Shown in pieces: positions 18,742-30,947 of a stretch of 64,000 nt of DNA (positions within the stretch are counted from its first letter, which is position 1; every line of letters begins with the position of its first letter). The notes under the pieces were generated by a model. It was not told the origin of the DNA. It saw only the letters and a program-made list of their open reading frames with translations, and made no database searches. Made by a program: the position numbers and the translations under genes. The stretch comes from Burkholderia humptydooensis (GTDB lineage: Bacteria > Pseudomonadota > Gammaproteobacteria > Burkholderiales > Burkholderiaceae): assembly GCF_001513745.1 (NCBI RefSeq), contig NZ_CP013380.1, positions 62,001 through 126,000 on the forward strand. Direction: 5' to 3'.

Positions 18742-19020
18742 TCAGCGCTTGTTCACTGCGTCCTTGAACGCCTTGCCAGCCGTGAACTTGACCGTCTTGG
18801 CTGCCGGGATCTTGATGGTCTCGCCCGTCTTGGGGTTACGGCCGGTGCGCGCTGCGCGCTTGCCCGAACCGAAGCTGCCAAAGCCGATCAGTTGAACTGA
18901 GTCGCCTTTCGACACAGCCTTCTTGATCACTTCGAGGAGCGTGTCCAGCGTTTCGCCGGTTTGAGCCTTGCTGGCGCCCGTTTGGGCGGCGACGGCGTCG
19001 ATCAGTTCCTGTTTGTTCAT
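18742..19020 (-). CDS. hup: DNA-binding protein HU
   Basis: Histone-like nucleoid protein, 92 aa, the typical HU length. It starts [15 protein letters not shown], carries [13 protein letters not shown] and the DNA-binding arm [19 protein letters not shown], and ends [11 protein letters not shown] at 19020 is preceded by GGAAAGGAACC. A strong promoter lies about 50-75 bp upstream. HU also assists origin opening, so its closeness to the candidate origin is of interest. Which HU paralogue this is cannot be told. Confidence 0.96.
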
Positions 19021-19068
19021 TAAGGTTCCTTTCCAGGTTAGGTTGACACGAACAGCGCGAACGCGCCG

Positions 19069-19096
19069 ATTATACGTGCGCGAACCGCGCCGTCTA
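19069..19096 (-). promoter_or_regulatory. promoter of hup
   Basis: On the minus strand a consensus -10 box TATAAT (19074-19069) follows TAGACG (19096-19091) with 16 bp between them. Transcription would start near 19062, about 40 bp before the hup ATG. Confidence 0.6.
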
Positions 19097-19410
19097 TAGT
19101 GTGTGGCAACGGCACGGCGCAAAGTATTGCACCGCGCAACGCACCGTCGGGTTTGCCTCCTGGCAGCTCCGCGATACGGCGCTTGCTATGATAGCGCAGC
19201 GCAAACCCAATAACGACAAGGGTTTCAAAGATTTTCGAGCGAATTTTGTCGAGTTAGACGCGTTCCGCGCGGCTTTCGCGCCGCGCGAGCCGGCTTTGCC
19301 GCGGCTCGGCCGAAGCCCGCACGCGGTTTCGTTGGATTTTGCCAACGCCAGGCGGGACGGGGCTTTCGCGGCGGTTCGCCGCATTTTCGCCGCCTTCTTT
19401 TTTGTTTCGC
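19097..19410. other. leader/intergenic region upstream of mnmC
   Basis: 314 bp with no supported gene. TATGAT at 19187-19192 might be the -10 box for mnmC but no good -35 lies 16-18 bp upstream. The stretch 19255-19385 is made of short GC-rich inverted motifs that could fold in a long leader. Confidence 0.4.
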
Positions 19411-21375
19411 ATGACCGATCGAATCGTTCCGGCGACGCTCGTCTTCCGCGAAGACGGCACCGTCGTCTCGCCCCTCTACGGCGACATCTACCACAGCGCG
19501 GCCGGCGCGCTCGCCCAGGCCGATCACGTGTTCATCCGCGGCAACGGCCTGCCCGAACGCTGGCGGAACAAGCGAACTTTCACGATCGTCGAGACGGGTT
19601 TCGGCACCGGCTGCAACTTTCTTGCGACGTGGGCCGCATGGCGCGCTGATCCGTCGCACGGCGAGCGGCTTCACTTCGTGTCGGTCGAAAAGCATCCGTT
19701 CGCGCGCGGCGATCTGCGTCGCGCGGCCGCGCATATCGTTGCATATACAACCATCGAGCCGCTCGTCGACGCGCTCGCGAACGGATGGCCCTCGCTGACA
19801 CCGGGCGTGCATCGCCTCGAATTCGACGATGGGCGCGTCACGCTCACGCTCGTGTTCGGCGACGCGCTCGACGTGCTGCGCAATCTCGCGCTGCGCGCGG
19901 ACGCGTTCTATCTCGACGGCTTCGCGCCGTCGAAGAACGCGGATTTGTGGTCGCCCGCGATCTTCAAGTCGCTCGCGAAGCTCGCCGACGACCACGCGAC
20001 GTTCGCGACCTACACGAGCTCGGGCGCCGTCAAGCGCGCGCTCGACGAAGCGGGTTTCGCGCATCGGAAAGTCGAGGGCTTCGCCAGCAAGCGCGCGATG
20101 CTCGTCGGCGAGTTCGCGCCGCGCTGGCGCGTGCGGCGCCATGAGCCACCGCGCGCGCTCGACGTCGGCACGCGCGATGCCATCGTGATCGGCGCGGGGC
20201 TCGCCGGATGCGCGCTCGTCGAACGGCTCGCCGCGCGCGGCTGGCACGTGACGCTGATCGAGCGCCGCGAACGGATCGCGAGCGAGGCGTCAGGCAACCC
20301 CGCCGGCGTGTTCCACCCGATGATCGCGCGCGACGACAACCTCGCGGCCCGTCTGTCGCGCGCCGGCTTCCTGCACGCGCTGAATCGCTGGCGCGCGCTC
20401 GAGCGCGCCGGCCACGCGTTCGCGCGCAGCGCGCATGGCCTCGTGCAGCTCGCGACATCGGACGACGAATTCGCACGGATGCGCGAGAGCATCGACGCGC
20501 TCGGCGTGCCGGCCGAGCTCGCATCGACGCTGTCGCGCGATGACGCGCAAGCGCTGTTGCGAACCGACGTCGCGCACGGCGGCTGGCTGTTTCCGCAAGG
20601 CGGCTCGATCAGCCCCGCCGCGCTCGCGGCCGCGCAGTGCGCGGCGGCGGGCGACAGGCTTTCGCGTATCGTCGGCGTCGAAGTCGCGCGGCTCGAGCGC
20701 GGCGGCGACGGCCGCTGGCGCGCGCTCGACGCATCGGGCGCGACGATTGCGCAGGCGAGCGTCGTCATCGTCGCGAATGCAGCCGATGCCGCGCGCGTCG
20801 CCGGCCTGCGGCACGCGCCGACGCAGCGCGTGCGCGGCCAGTTGACGCTGCTGCCGCCGGGCAGCGCGCCCGCCGTGCCGCTGCCCGTGATCGGCGACGG
20901 CTACGTCTTGCCGCTCGCGAACGGCGTCACGCTGACGGGCGCGACCTACGAGCCGGACGACACGGATGCGGCGCTGCGCGAAGCCGGCCATCGCGAAAAC
21001 CTCGAGCGGCTCGAACGGCTGCTGCCGGCATTTTCCGCGAACGCGCCCGATACGCTCGCGCTCACGGGCCGCGTCGGCTTTCGCTGCGTCGCGAGCGACC
21101 GATTGCCGCTCGTCGGCGAGCTCGGCGACGAAGCGGCGGCCGCTCGCGATTCGGCCGCGCTGGCGGGCGCGAAACTGCGCGACGTGCCGCGCGCGACAGG
21201 CCTCTACGGCGCATTCGGCTACGGCTCGCGCGGGCTCGTCTGGGCGACGCTCGGCGCCGAGCTGATCGCCGCGCAGATCGAAGGGGAGCCGTGGCCGCTC
21301 GAACGCGAACTCGCCGAAGCGATCGACCCGGCCCGCTTCCTCGTTCGCGCATTGCGGCACGGCCGCGTCGCCTGA
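19411..21375 (+). CDS. mnmC: bifunctional tRNA wobble-uridine modification enzyme MnmC
   Basis: Completes the mnm5s2U34 modification of tRNA: the FAD domain removes the carboxymethyl group left by MnmEG, and the SAM domain methylates the product. 654 aa. The N-terminal methyltransferase half shows ETGFGTGCNFL and FYLDGFAPSKNADLWSP; the C-terminal oxidoreductase half begins with the dinucleotide site [20 protein letters not shown] (about residue 255). ATG at 19411 gives the normal start MTDRIVPATL. Its pathway partner mnmG lies at 52.4 kb in this window. Confidence 0.95.
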   Translation: MTDRIVPATLVFREDGTVVSPLYGDIYHSAAGALAQADHVFIRGNGLPERWRNKRTFTIVETGFGTGCNFLATWAAWRADPSHGERLHFVSVEKHPFARGDLRRAAAHIVAYTTIEPLVDALANGWPSLTPGVHRLEFDDGRVTLTLVFGDALDVLRNLALRADAFYLDGFAPSKNADLWSPAIFKSLAKLADDHATFATYTSSGAVKRALDEAGFAHRKVEGFASKRAMLVGEFAPRWRVRRHEPPRALDVGTRDAIVIGAGLAGCALVERLAARGWHVTLIERRERIASEASGNPAGVFHPMIARDDNLAARLSRAGFLHALNRWRALERAGHAFARSAHGLVQLATSDDEFARMRESIDALGVPAELASTLSRDDAQALLRTDVAHGGWLFPQGGSISPAALAAAQCAAAGDRLSRIVGVEVARLERGGDGRWRALDASGATIAQASVVIVANAADAARVAGLRHAPTQRVRGQLTLLPPGSAPAVPLPVIGDGYVLPLANGVTLTGATYEPDDTDAALREAGHRENLERLERLLPAFSANAPDTLALTGRVGFRCVASDRLPLVGELGDEAAAARDSAALAGAKLRDVPRATGLYGAFGYGSRGLVWATLGAELIAAQIEGEPWPLERELAEAIDPARFLVRALRHGRVA

Positions 21376-24420
<3,045 letters not shown>

Positions 24421-24933
24421 AAAATAGTTTTGCAAATCCTCGCACTCGACGAGCACCGGTTCAGGTTTACCTCGACGTATACGTATGTAAACGTAGTAGT
24501 AGTTAACAAGCCTCCGCCGATTCTGTGGATAACTTGATATTTCGCCACAAAGTCAAAGACCTGTGACATTGACAACGATGCGGATCGCGCCGGAATTCCG
24601 GCGGACGCGCCGGGACGGAATTTTTTTCGGCTCGCCTGTGCGGCAGGTTGTCAAGAAACGGCGCACAGTCCGTTCCTGTGGTTATTCGGTGGTTATCCAC
24701 AGGTTTGGCGGGATAACTTAGCTGTGCGATTTTCCGCTCTCGCTTAGAATGTCGGCTTCGCGGTGGTCGGCGCCGACGGGGGTGCTGAAACCGCGTGCAG
24801 GTTCGCGGCGTGTGCCTCGCGGCGAACATGTCGGACGCGCTCGCCCGGGTGCGCCCTTTTGAGACAGAGATCGAGACCTGATCTCCCCACAAACGGCCGC
24901 CTTCGAAAGACGGCCGGCAACAGCGAAAAGACT
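24421..24933. other. right arm of candidate chromosomal origin: DnaA boxes and AT-rich tract
   Basis: 513 bp without a supported gene. Perfect DnaA boxes lie at 24524-24532 (minus) and 24693-24701 (plus), with a 7-of-9 site at 24677-24685. The AT-rich tract 24463-24510 contains GTATAC, three successive GTA triplets (24493-24501) and GTTAAC. AGGTTTACCTC at 24463-24473 is also present at 21661-21671. The MarR-type gene starts at 24934; TAGAAT at 24745-24750 may be its -10 box, which would put its promoter close to a DnaA box. Confidence 0.55.
24477..24532 (-). repeat. inverted-repeat copy 2: DnaA box plus trio-like AT-rich element
   Basis: Read on the minus strand: TTATCCACAGAA, TCGGCGGAGG, CTTGTTAACT, then ACTACTAC and GTATAC. 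It is the mirror copy of 21611-21660, about 2.9 kb away, with only a few differences over the first 40 nt. Three uninterrupted CTA triplets make it the better trio-like candidate of the two. Confidence 0.6.
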
Positions 24934-25575
24934 ATGAGCGAAGGTGTTTACGGGAACCAGGCTGCGGGGCGAGTGACCCACAGCCTGTTGCGGTTGAGCA
25001 CGGCTATGCGGAGCCAGGCATGGGATTGGGCGGAAGGCGCGGGGTTGACGCCGACGCAGGGTGAAATCCTCGTGCTGCTGCTCCAGCGCAAAGGGCCGAT
25101 GCGTCTGGGCGAGATTGCGCGCGAAACGCAGTTGACCGCCGCGACGACGAGCGACGCGGTGAGCACGCTCGAGCACAAGGGGCTTGTCGAGAAGCGTCGC
25201 GCACTCGACGACGGCCGCGCGCTCGCGGTGCGTCTGAGCGCGCGCGGCCGCACAGCGGCGAAGAAGGCGCTGCAGTGGCCGGACTTCCTGTCGAAGGCGG
25301 TCGGCACGCTCGGCGGCGACGAGCAGGGCGTGCTGTATCGCGCGCTGCTGAAGACGCTGCGCGAGCTGCAGGTCAACGGCGACATTCCGCCGCACCGCAT
25401 GTGCGTGACGTGCAAGCATTTCCAGCCGGGCAAGGCGGCGCGCAAGCCGACGTACCGCTGCTCGCTGCTCGATCTGGCGATGGCGGACAGCGATCTGCGT
25501 CTCGATTGCGCGGTGCACGAGGAAGCGGATACCCTGACGCAGAAGAAGACCTGGAAACTCTTCGCGCAGGCGTGA
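24934..25575 (+). CDS. MarR-type winged-helix regulator with a C-terminal cysteine cluster
   Basis: 213 aa. The N-terminal two thirds are a MarR winged helix (LTPTQGEILVLLLQRKG, TAATTSDAVSTLEHKGLVEK, RALDDGRALAVRLSARG). The last 60 residues are unusual: MCVTCKHFQPGK, then YRCSLLD and LDCAVHE, four cysteines with a histidine, which could hold zinc or an Fe-S cluster. ATG at 24934 was chosen because the preceding reading frame overlaps the DnaA-box tract and has no family sequence. Target genes unknown; the amidotransferase follows 40 bp downstream. Confidence 0.88.
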   Translation: MSEGVYGNQAAGRVTHSLLRLSTAMRSQAWDWAEGAGLTPTQGEILVLLLQRKGPMRLGEIARETQLTAATTSDAVSTLEHKGLVEKRRALDDGRALAVRLSARGRTAAKKALQWPDFLSKAVGTLGGDEQGVLYRALLKTLRELQVNGDIPPHRMCVTCKHFQPGKAARKPTYRCSLLDLAMADSDLRLDCAVHEEADTLTQKKTWKLFAQA

Positions 25576-25615
25576 TGCGCGTCGAGCGGATGCTCGGCCG
25601 TGCCCGGAGGCGCTG

Positions 25616-26326
25616 ATGAACGCTGAAGCCGTCGCGATTCGCCACGTGCATTTCGAGGACCTCGGGAGTTTCGAGCAGGTGCTCGGCGAGCGCGGCCGGC
25701 GCGTGCGGTACGTCGATGTCGGCGCCTCCCGCGTCGAGGTGCTCGACGCGCTCGAACCGTCGCTGCTCGTCGTGCTCGGCGGACCGGTCAGCGCCTACGA
25801 CGACGATCTATATCCGACGACGGCGCCGCTGGCGGCGCTCGTCGGCAAGCGGATCGAAGCCGGCTTGCCGACGCTTGGCGTCTGCCTCGGCGCGCAGTTG
25901 ATCGCGCGGGCGCTCGGCGCGCGCGTGTATCCGGCCGCGGCGAAGGAGCTCGGCTGGACCCCGCTCACGCTGACGGATGCCGGGCGCGCGTCGCCGCTGC
26001 GCCACGTCGACGGTGCGATCACGTCGATGCTGCATTGGCACGGCGACACGTTCGATCTGCCTGCGGGCGCGATTCATCTTGCGTCGACGCCGGCGTGCCG
26101 CAACCAGGCTTTCTCGTGGGGCACGCACGTGCTCGCGCTCCAATGCCATCCGGAGATCCGCGCGGACCGCTTCGAGCCCTGGCTGATCGGCCATGCGGGC
26201 GAGATCGCGGCGACGCCCGGCACCGACGCGAAACGATTGCGCGAACAGACCGCGCAACTCGGTCCGACGCTCGAATGCGCGGCGCGCGGGATGTTCGGCG
26301 AGTGGCTCGATTCCGTCGGGCTGTAG
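25616..26326 (+). CDS. class I glutamine amidotransferase (GuaA-like glutaminase domain protein)
   Basis: Stand-alone glutaminase-type domain of 236 aa. The nucleophile elbow is GVCLGAQLIARALG (Cys near residue 90) and the His/Glu of the triad are in ALQCHPEIRADRFEPW. Substrate and acceptor are unknown; such proteins are often annotated as GMP-synthase-like but lack the synthase domain. ATG at 25616 follows GGAGGCGCTG. It is probably co-transcribed with the MarR-type gene 40 bp upstream. Confidence 0.9.
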   Translation: MNAEAVAIRHVHFEDLGSFEQVLGERGRRVRYVDVGASRVEVLDALEPSLLVVLGGPVSAYDDDLYPTTAPLAALVGKRIEAGLPTLGVCLGAQLIARALGARVYPAAAKELGWTPLTLTDAGRASPLRHVDGAITSMLHWHGDTFDLPAGAIHLASTPACRNQAFSWGTHVLALQCHPEIRADRFEPWLIGHAGEIAATPGTDAKRLREQTAQLGPTLECAARGMFGEWLDSVGL

Positions 26327-26512
26327 GGCGATAGCGCAACAGGGCGGCCGCGCTCGTCCGAAACGAAAACGGCATCGGGTTCGCTGTCGATCGCCGGCGC
26401 TGGCCGTTTCCGCCGAATTCCATTTCCATGCCCCGCGCCGTCGCGTCCGCGGCAAGCTTTTGCGCTGCATGCTAACCTCGGCCGCTCGACTTCGTTCGTG
26501 AGGGCGGCTGCC

Positions 26513-27625
26513 ATGAGTGCGTTGTTTTCTTCGTTCACGCTGCGCGGCGTGACGCTTCCCAATCGCATCGTGATTTCGCCGATGTGCCAGTATTCGGCCG
26601 AAAACGGCGAGGCGCGCGCATGGCACATGATTCATCTCGGTCAACTCGCGTTGTCGGGGGCGGGGCTGCTTTGCATCGAAGCGACGGCGGTCGAGCCCGA
26701 CGGCCGCATTTCGCCCGCGGATCTCGGCTTGTGGAACGACGCGGCGGAAGCCGCGTTCGAACCCGTGCTCGCGGCGATCCGCAAGCATTCGCCGATTCGC
26801 GTCGCGATGCAGTTGTCGCACGCGGGCCGCAAGGCGTCGAGCGACGTGCCGTGGAACGGCGGACAACTGATTCCCGTCGACCGGGGCGGCTGGCAGCCGC
26901 TTGCGCCTTCCGCCGTTGCGCATCGGGAGCACGAGCCGTCGCCGCTCGCGCTCGACGCGGCGGGGCTCGAGCGCATTCGTCGCGCGTTCGTCGAATCCGC
27001 GAAGCGCGCGGCGCGTCTCGGCATCGACGCGCTCGAAGTCCATGCGGCGCACGGCTATCTGCTGCATCAGTTCCTGTCGCCGCTCGCGAACCGTCGCGCC
27101 GATTCGTACGGCGGCTCGCTCGAAAACCGGATGCGCTTTCCGCTCGAAGTGTTCGACGCGGTGCGCGCGGCGTTTCCGGACGATCGTCCGGTTGGCGTGC
27201 GCGTGTCCGCGACCGATTGGGTGGCGGGCGGCTGGGAGCTCGACGATACGATCGCGTTTGCGCGCGAACTGAAGCGGCGCGGTTGCGACTGGGTCGACGT
27301 ATCGTCGGGCGGCGTGTCGCCGCTTCAGAATATTCCGGTGTCGCCCGGCTATCAGGTGCCGTTCGCGCAGGCGGTCAAGCGCGCGGTGGAGCTGCCGACG
27401 ATCGCCGTTGGCCTCATCTCCGATCCCGAGCACGCAAATCGCGTGATCGAAGCGGGCGACGCGGATTTCGTCGCGATGGCGCGCGCGATGCTCTACGATC
27501 CGCGCTGGCCGTGGCATGCGGCCGCGCAACTCGGTGCGACGGTCAGTGCGCCGCCGCAGTACTGGCGTTCGCAGCCGCGCGAGCACAAGGCGTTGTTCGG
27601 CGACGTGTCGTTCGGCCAGCGTTGA
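26513..27625 (+). CDS. old-yellow-enzyme family NADH:flavin oxidoreductase (YqjM/XenA-like)
   Basis: FMN-dependent ene-reductase of 370 aa that reduces activated C=C bonds. YqjM-class landmarks: SPMCQYSAENGEA with the class-specific active-site Cys near residue 25, QLSHAGRKAS, the substrate-binding HAAHGYLLHQFLSPL, and NRRADSYGGSLENRMRF. ATG at 26513 is preceded by GAGGGCGG; an in-frame GTG at 26498 is less likely. The natural substrate is unknown. Confidence 0.94.
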   Translation: MSALFSSFTLRGVTLPNRIVISPMCQYSAENGEARAWHMIHLGQLALSGAGLLCIEATAVEPDGRISPADLGLWNDAAEAAFEPVLAAIRKHSPIRVAMQLSHAGRKASSDVPWNGGQLIPVDRGGWQPLAPSAVAHREHEPSPLALDAAGLERIRRAFVESAKRAARLGIDALEVHAAHGYLLHQFLSPLANRRADSYGGSLENRMRFPLEVFDAVRAAFPDDRPVGVRVSATDWVAGGWELDDTIAFARELKRRGCDWVDVSSGGVSPLQNIPVSPGYQVPFAQAVKRAVELPTIAVGLISDPEHANRVIEAGDADFVAMARAMLYDPRWPWHAAAQLGATVSAPPQYWRSQPREHKALFGDVSFGQR

Positions 27626-27882
27626 GCGCCGCGCATGCCGATTCGATTGTCGATGCGGCCGAAAGTTGGCGATTCGGGCGGATTTCGCGCGACTTCGCGC
27701 ATCGAGCGGCCATTCGATGTTGAACGAAGCAATCCCTACCGTGTAGGATTCGGGTGATTCGCACCCGGCGCCGCGCGCGGCATCCCACGCCGCACGCGGC
27801 GCGACGGACGAAGCCGCGCGACCGGCGCGCAATGCGCGGCGCGATCGTTTCAGTTCCAAGTCGTCTTCAAAGGATTCGTTCG

Positions 27883-28395
27883 ATGAGTTCACGCAGGATC
27901 GTGGTACGCCGCTCGGGCGTTCACGGCAAGGGCGTATTCGCCGCGGCACCGATCAAGGCGGGGGAGCGCGTAGTCGAATACAAGGGCGAGCGGATCTCGT
28001 GGAAAGAGGCGCTGCGCCGCCATCCGCACGACCCGAACGATCCGAATCACACGTTCTACTTCGCGCTCGAAGAGGGCGGCGTGATCGACGGCAAGATCGA
28101 CGGCAACAGCGCGCGCTGGATCAACCATTCGTGCGCGCCGAACTGCGAAGCCGAGGAGGTGGGCGGGCGCGTGTACATCCATGCGCTGCGCGACATCGAC
28201 GAGCAGGAAGAACTGTTCTACGACTACGGGCTCGTGATCGATGCGCGCCTGACGAAGAAGCTCAAGCGCGAATACGCGTGCCGTTGCGGCACGGCGACGT
28301 GCCGGGGCACGCTGCTTGCAACGTCGGAAGACGGCGAAGGCAAGAAAAAGAGGAAGGCGAAGAAGGGCGGCAAGGACAAGAAAAAGAAGAAGTGA
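27883..28395 (+). CDS. SET-domain protein-lysine methyltransferase-like protein with Lys-rich tail
   Basis: 170 aa. A compact SET domain fills residues 1-140: RRSGVHGKGVFAAAPIKAGE at the start, the pseudoknot motif ARWINHSCAPNCEAEE, then EELFYDYGL and a post-SET-like CRCGTATCRGTL. The last 25 residues are almost only Lys, Gly and Glu. SET enzymes methylate lysines with SAM. Bacterial examples include host-directed effectors (LegAS4 of Legionella; a B. thailandensis protein called BtSET has been described), but I cannot tell whether this is that protein. No secretion signal is visible. It stands alone, tail to tail with the sensor kinase gene. Confidence 0.9.
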   Translation: MSSRRIVVRRSGVHGKGVFAAAPIKAGERVVEYKGERISWKEALRRHPHDPNDPNHTFYFALEEGGVIDGKIDGNSARWINHSCAPNCEAEEVGGRVYIHALRDIDEQEELFYDYGLVIDARLTKKLKREYACRCGTATCRGTLLATSEDGEGKKKRKAKKGGKDKKKKK

Positions 28396-28582
28396 CGCCT
28401 GGCGGCGCGCGCCGTTCGGCGCGGCGCCGATTGCCGCGAGTGCGGCCTTCAAGCCTCGCGTCGACGTTCCGGATTGCGAAGAAAGACGGCGCGATAGCGC
28501 GGTGCGTTTGCGGCTCGACCGTGCGCGTCGAGTTGCGTCGCGCCGCAGCGTGCGGGCGCAAGCCGCGCACGCTGCGATTGCT

Positions 28583-30067
28583 TCAGACCGAAGCGGTCGG
28601 AGATTCGGACGGATGCGGCGCCGGCGCGGACGGCTTGTCCGCGAGCGGCACGCGCACGACGAAGCGCGAGCCGCCTTCGGGCGCGTCCGCATACGATACC
28701 GTGCCGCCGTGCATCGCGATGATGTCGTGGACGATCGCGAGGCCGAGGCCCGCGCCCGTCTCGACGCCGTTGCCGCTCTGCGCGTCGCCGCGGAAGAAGC
28801 GCTTGAACAGGTCCGCCTGCTGCGCGGCGCTCACGCCCGAGCCGTTGTCCTCGACGACGATCTCGGCCGCCGCCTTGCCGTCGTCGAGCGCGATCCGCGA
28901 GACGTCCACTGTGATCCGCGCGCCTTGCGGCCGCGCGAGCGGCACGTACTTCAACGCATTGTCGAGCAGGTTCGCGATCACTTCGCGCAGCAGCACCGGA
29001 TTGCCGCGCACGACGAGCGGCTCGTCGTCGGCGCGGCCGTCGCCGCGTTGAAAGCCGAGGTCGACGTGCGCGGCGAGCGCGCGCGGCACCCATTCGGCGC
29101 CGGTTTCGAACGCGAGGCCGGCGAGATCGACGTCGACGAAGCGGGCGGCCTGCTCGCCCGGCTCCGCGCGCGCGAGCGACAGCAATTGATTCGACAGCCG
29201 CACCGCGCGGTCGGCCGCCGAGCGCAACTCGCGCACCGCGGTCAGCGCCTGCTGCGGATCGCGCGCGACGGCCGCCTGCTCCGCGTGCAGCTTGATGGCG
29301 GTGAGCGGCGTGCGGAGCTGGTGCGCGGCGTCGGCGATGAATTTGCGCTGCGCATCGAGCGCGGTCTTCAGGCGGCCGAGCAGCGCGTTCATCGCGCTCG
29401 TGAGCGGCCGGATCTCGAGCGGCACCTCGGTTTCGTCGACGGGCTCGAGCGACGTGTGAGTCTGCCGGTTCAGCGAATCGGCGAGATGCGTGAGCGGGCC
29501 GAGCTGCTGATTGACGACGCGCCACACGATCCCCCAGCCGGCGAGCAGCAGCAACAGCAGCGGCATCATGATCGCGATCAGGAATTCCGCCGCGATCCGG
29601 TAGCGGTAGCGCACCGGCTGCGCGACCTCGACGATCATCGGATTGCCGCTTTCCGTCTGCTCGACCCGCACCTGCGCGACGCGCACCGCCTGGTTGTCGT
29701 ATTCGGCCTCGAACACGTACGCGACGTGCATCCGGCGCACGCTCGCGCCCTGCAGCGGCAGCTTCGGATCGCCGGCGAGTTCGTGCTCGCCGTCGCTGAT
29801 CCGGTAGATCAACTGTTCGGTCGGATCGGAGAACATCGCCTGCGCGAGCGGCGGCACCGTGAACGGCGCGTCGGGGCCGGCGATCTGGATCTGCTTCGAG
29901 ATTGCCGCTGCGAGATCGGCGAGCGAGCGGTCGACGACGTGCTGCGTGTATTGCCACGCGAGCCAGTACGCAATGAGGCCGCTCATCAGCGCGAGCATCG
30001 ACAGCGGCGCGGCTAGGCGCCGCAGCAGCGTGCGGCGCAGGCTGGTCACAGCCGGATCAGGGGACAT
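28583..30067 (-). CDS. two-component sensor histidine kinase (TctE-like)
   Basis: Inner-membrane sensor of 494 aa. Membrane helices at about residues 20-40 and 160-182 enclose a periplasmic sensor resembling the 2CSK_N domain of TctE. HAMP follows, then the H-box FIADAAHQLRTPL (His249), N-box ANLLDNALKY and G-boxes VVEDNGSGVS and GAGLGLAIV. ATG at 30067 is preferred over far upstream starts that overlap the regulator gene. It lies 67 bp downstream of its response regulator. The signal may be an organic acid by family analogy only. Confidence 0.93.
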   Translation of the reverse strand: MSPDPAVTSLRRTLLRRLAAPLSMLALMSGLIAYWLAWQYTQHVVDRSLADLAAAISKQIQIAGPDAPFTVPPLAQAMFSDPTEQLIYRISDGEHELAGDPKLPLQGASVRRMHVAYVFEAEYDNQAVRVAQVRVEQTESGNPMIVEVAQPVRYRYRIAAEFLIAIMMPLLLLLLAGWGIVWRVVNQQLGPLTHLADSLNRQTHTSLEPVDETEVPLEIRPLTSAMNALLGRLKTALDAQRKFIADAAHQLRTPLTAIKLHAEQAAVARDPQQALTAVRELRSAADRAVRLSNQLLSLARAEPGEQAARFVDVDLAGLAFETGAEWVPRALAAHVDLGFQRGDGRADDEPLVVRGNPVLLREVIANLLDNALKYVPLARPQGARITVDVSRIALDDGKAAAEIVVEDNGSGVSAAQQADLFKRFFRGDAQSGNGVETGAGLGLAIVHDIIAMHGGTVSYADAPEGGSRFVVRVPLADKPSAPAPHPSESPTASV

Positions 30068-30134
30068 CGCGCGAAAGAAAAGAATAAGCGCCGCTTCGCG
30101 AAGCGGCGCGGGTCGAGCATGCGGCGTCAGACCG

Positions 30135-30827
30135 TCAGACGCTCGCGGTCTGGCGTATTTCCTGCAGCAGATAGCCGAAGCCGCGCACCGTGACGATCTC
30201 GACACGGCACTGCTCGAGCTTCTTGCGCACCCGGTGCACGTAGACTTCGATCGCGGTGTCGCCGAGATCGCCGCCGAAGTGCGTCAGGTGATCCTGCAGT
30301 TGCGCCTTGCTGACGACGCGGCCGTGGCGCAGCAGCAGCATTTCGAGCACCGCGAATTCGCGCGGCGAAAGCTCGAGCGGCTTGTCGTCGTTGAAGATGC
30401 GGCGATCGACGCCCGACAGGCGCACGCCGCCGAGCGACACTTCCGGGCGCGGCATGTCGCTGTGCGGGCCGCTGCGGCGCATCACCGCGCGAATCCGCGC
30501 TTCGAGCTCGGCGGGCTCGAACGGCTTGAGCATGTAGTCGTCGGCGCCCGAATTGAGGCCCTGCACGCGATCGTTCAGCTCGTCGCGCGCGGTCAGCACG
30601 ATGACGGGCGTGTGGCGGTTGGTCTGGCGGAAGCGCGACAGGAGTGTCATGCCGTCGATGCCGGGCAGGCCGAGGTCGAGGATCACGAGTTCGTGGCGGT
30701 TTTGCGCGAGCGCCTGCTCGGCAAAGATGCCGTCGTGAACCATGTCGACCGTGAAGCCGGCTTGTTCGAGGCTGCTTTGAATGCCGCGTGCGATGGGGCG
30801 GTCGTCTTCGATCAGAAGGAGTCGCAT
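30135..30827 (-). CDS. OmpR-family response regulator (TctD-like)
   Basis: Cytoplasmic DNA-binding regulator of 230 aa. Receiver domain with acidic pocket EDD at 7-9, phospho-acceptor Asp51 (VILDLGLPG) and the Lys of YMLKPF; winged helix from about residue 128 with LSPREFAVLEMLL and the recognition part TAIEVYVHRVRKKLE. First gene of a two-gene operon with the kinase and divergent from the DUF3717 gene. Confidence 0.95.
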   Translation of the reverse strand: MRLLLIEDDRPIARGIQSSLEQAGFTVDMVHDGIFAEQALAQNRHELVILDLGLPGIDGMTLLSRFRQTNRHTPVIVLTARDELNDRVQGLNSGADDYMLKPFEPAELEARIRAVMRRSGPHSDMPRPEVSLGGVRLSGVDRRIFNDDKPLELSPREFAVLEMLLLRHGRVVSKAQLQDHLTHFGGDLGDTAIEVYVHRVRKKLEQCRVEIVTVRGFGYLLQEIRQTASV

Positions 30828-30947
30828 GAGATTCGCTCAAGTACAATGGGTTGGCGGTTCAGGCACGCGGGACAGCACGACGCCGTTTCCACGAAAACGT
30901 CGGGGGCCCGGCAACGAGCGGGACGGCCAGCAACGAACCTTTCGATC

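Noticed and set aside
25808..27949. 713-codon minus-strand frame opposite the amidotransferase and old yellow enzyme genes
   Set aside because: The plus-strand genes have clear families and ribosome sites; the antisense product is a low-information Arg-rich shadow.
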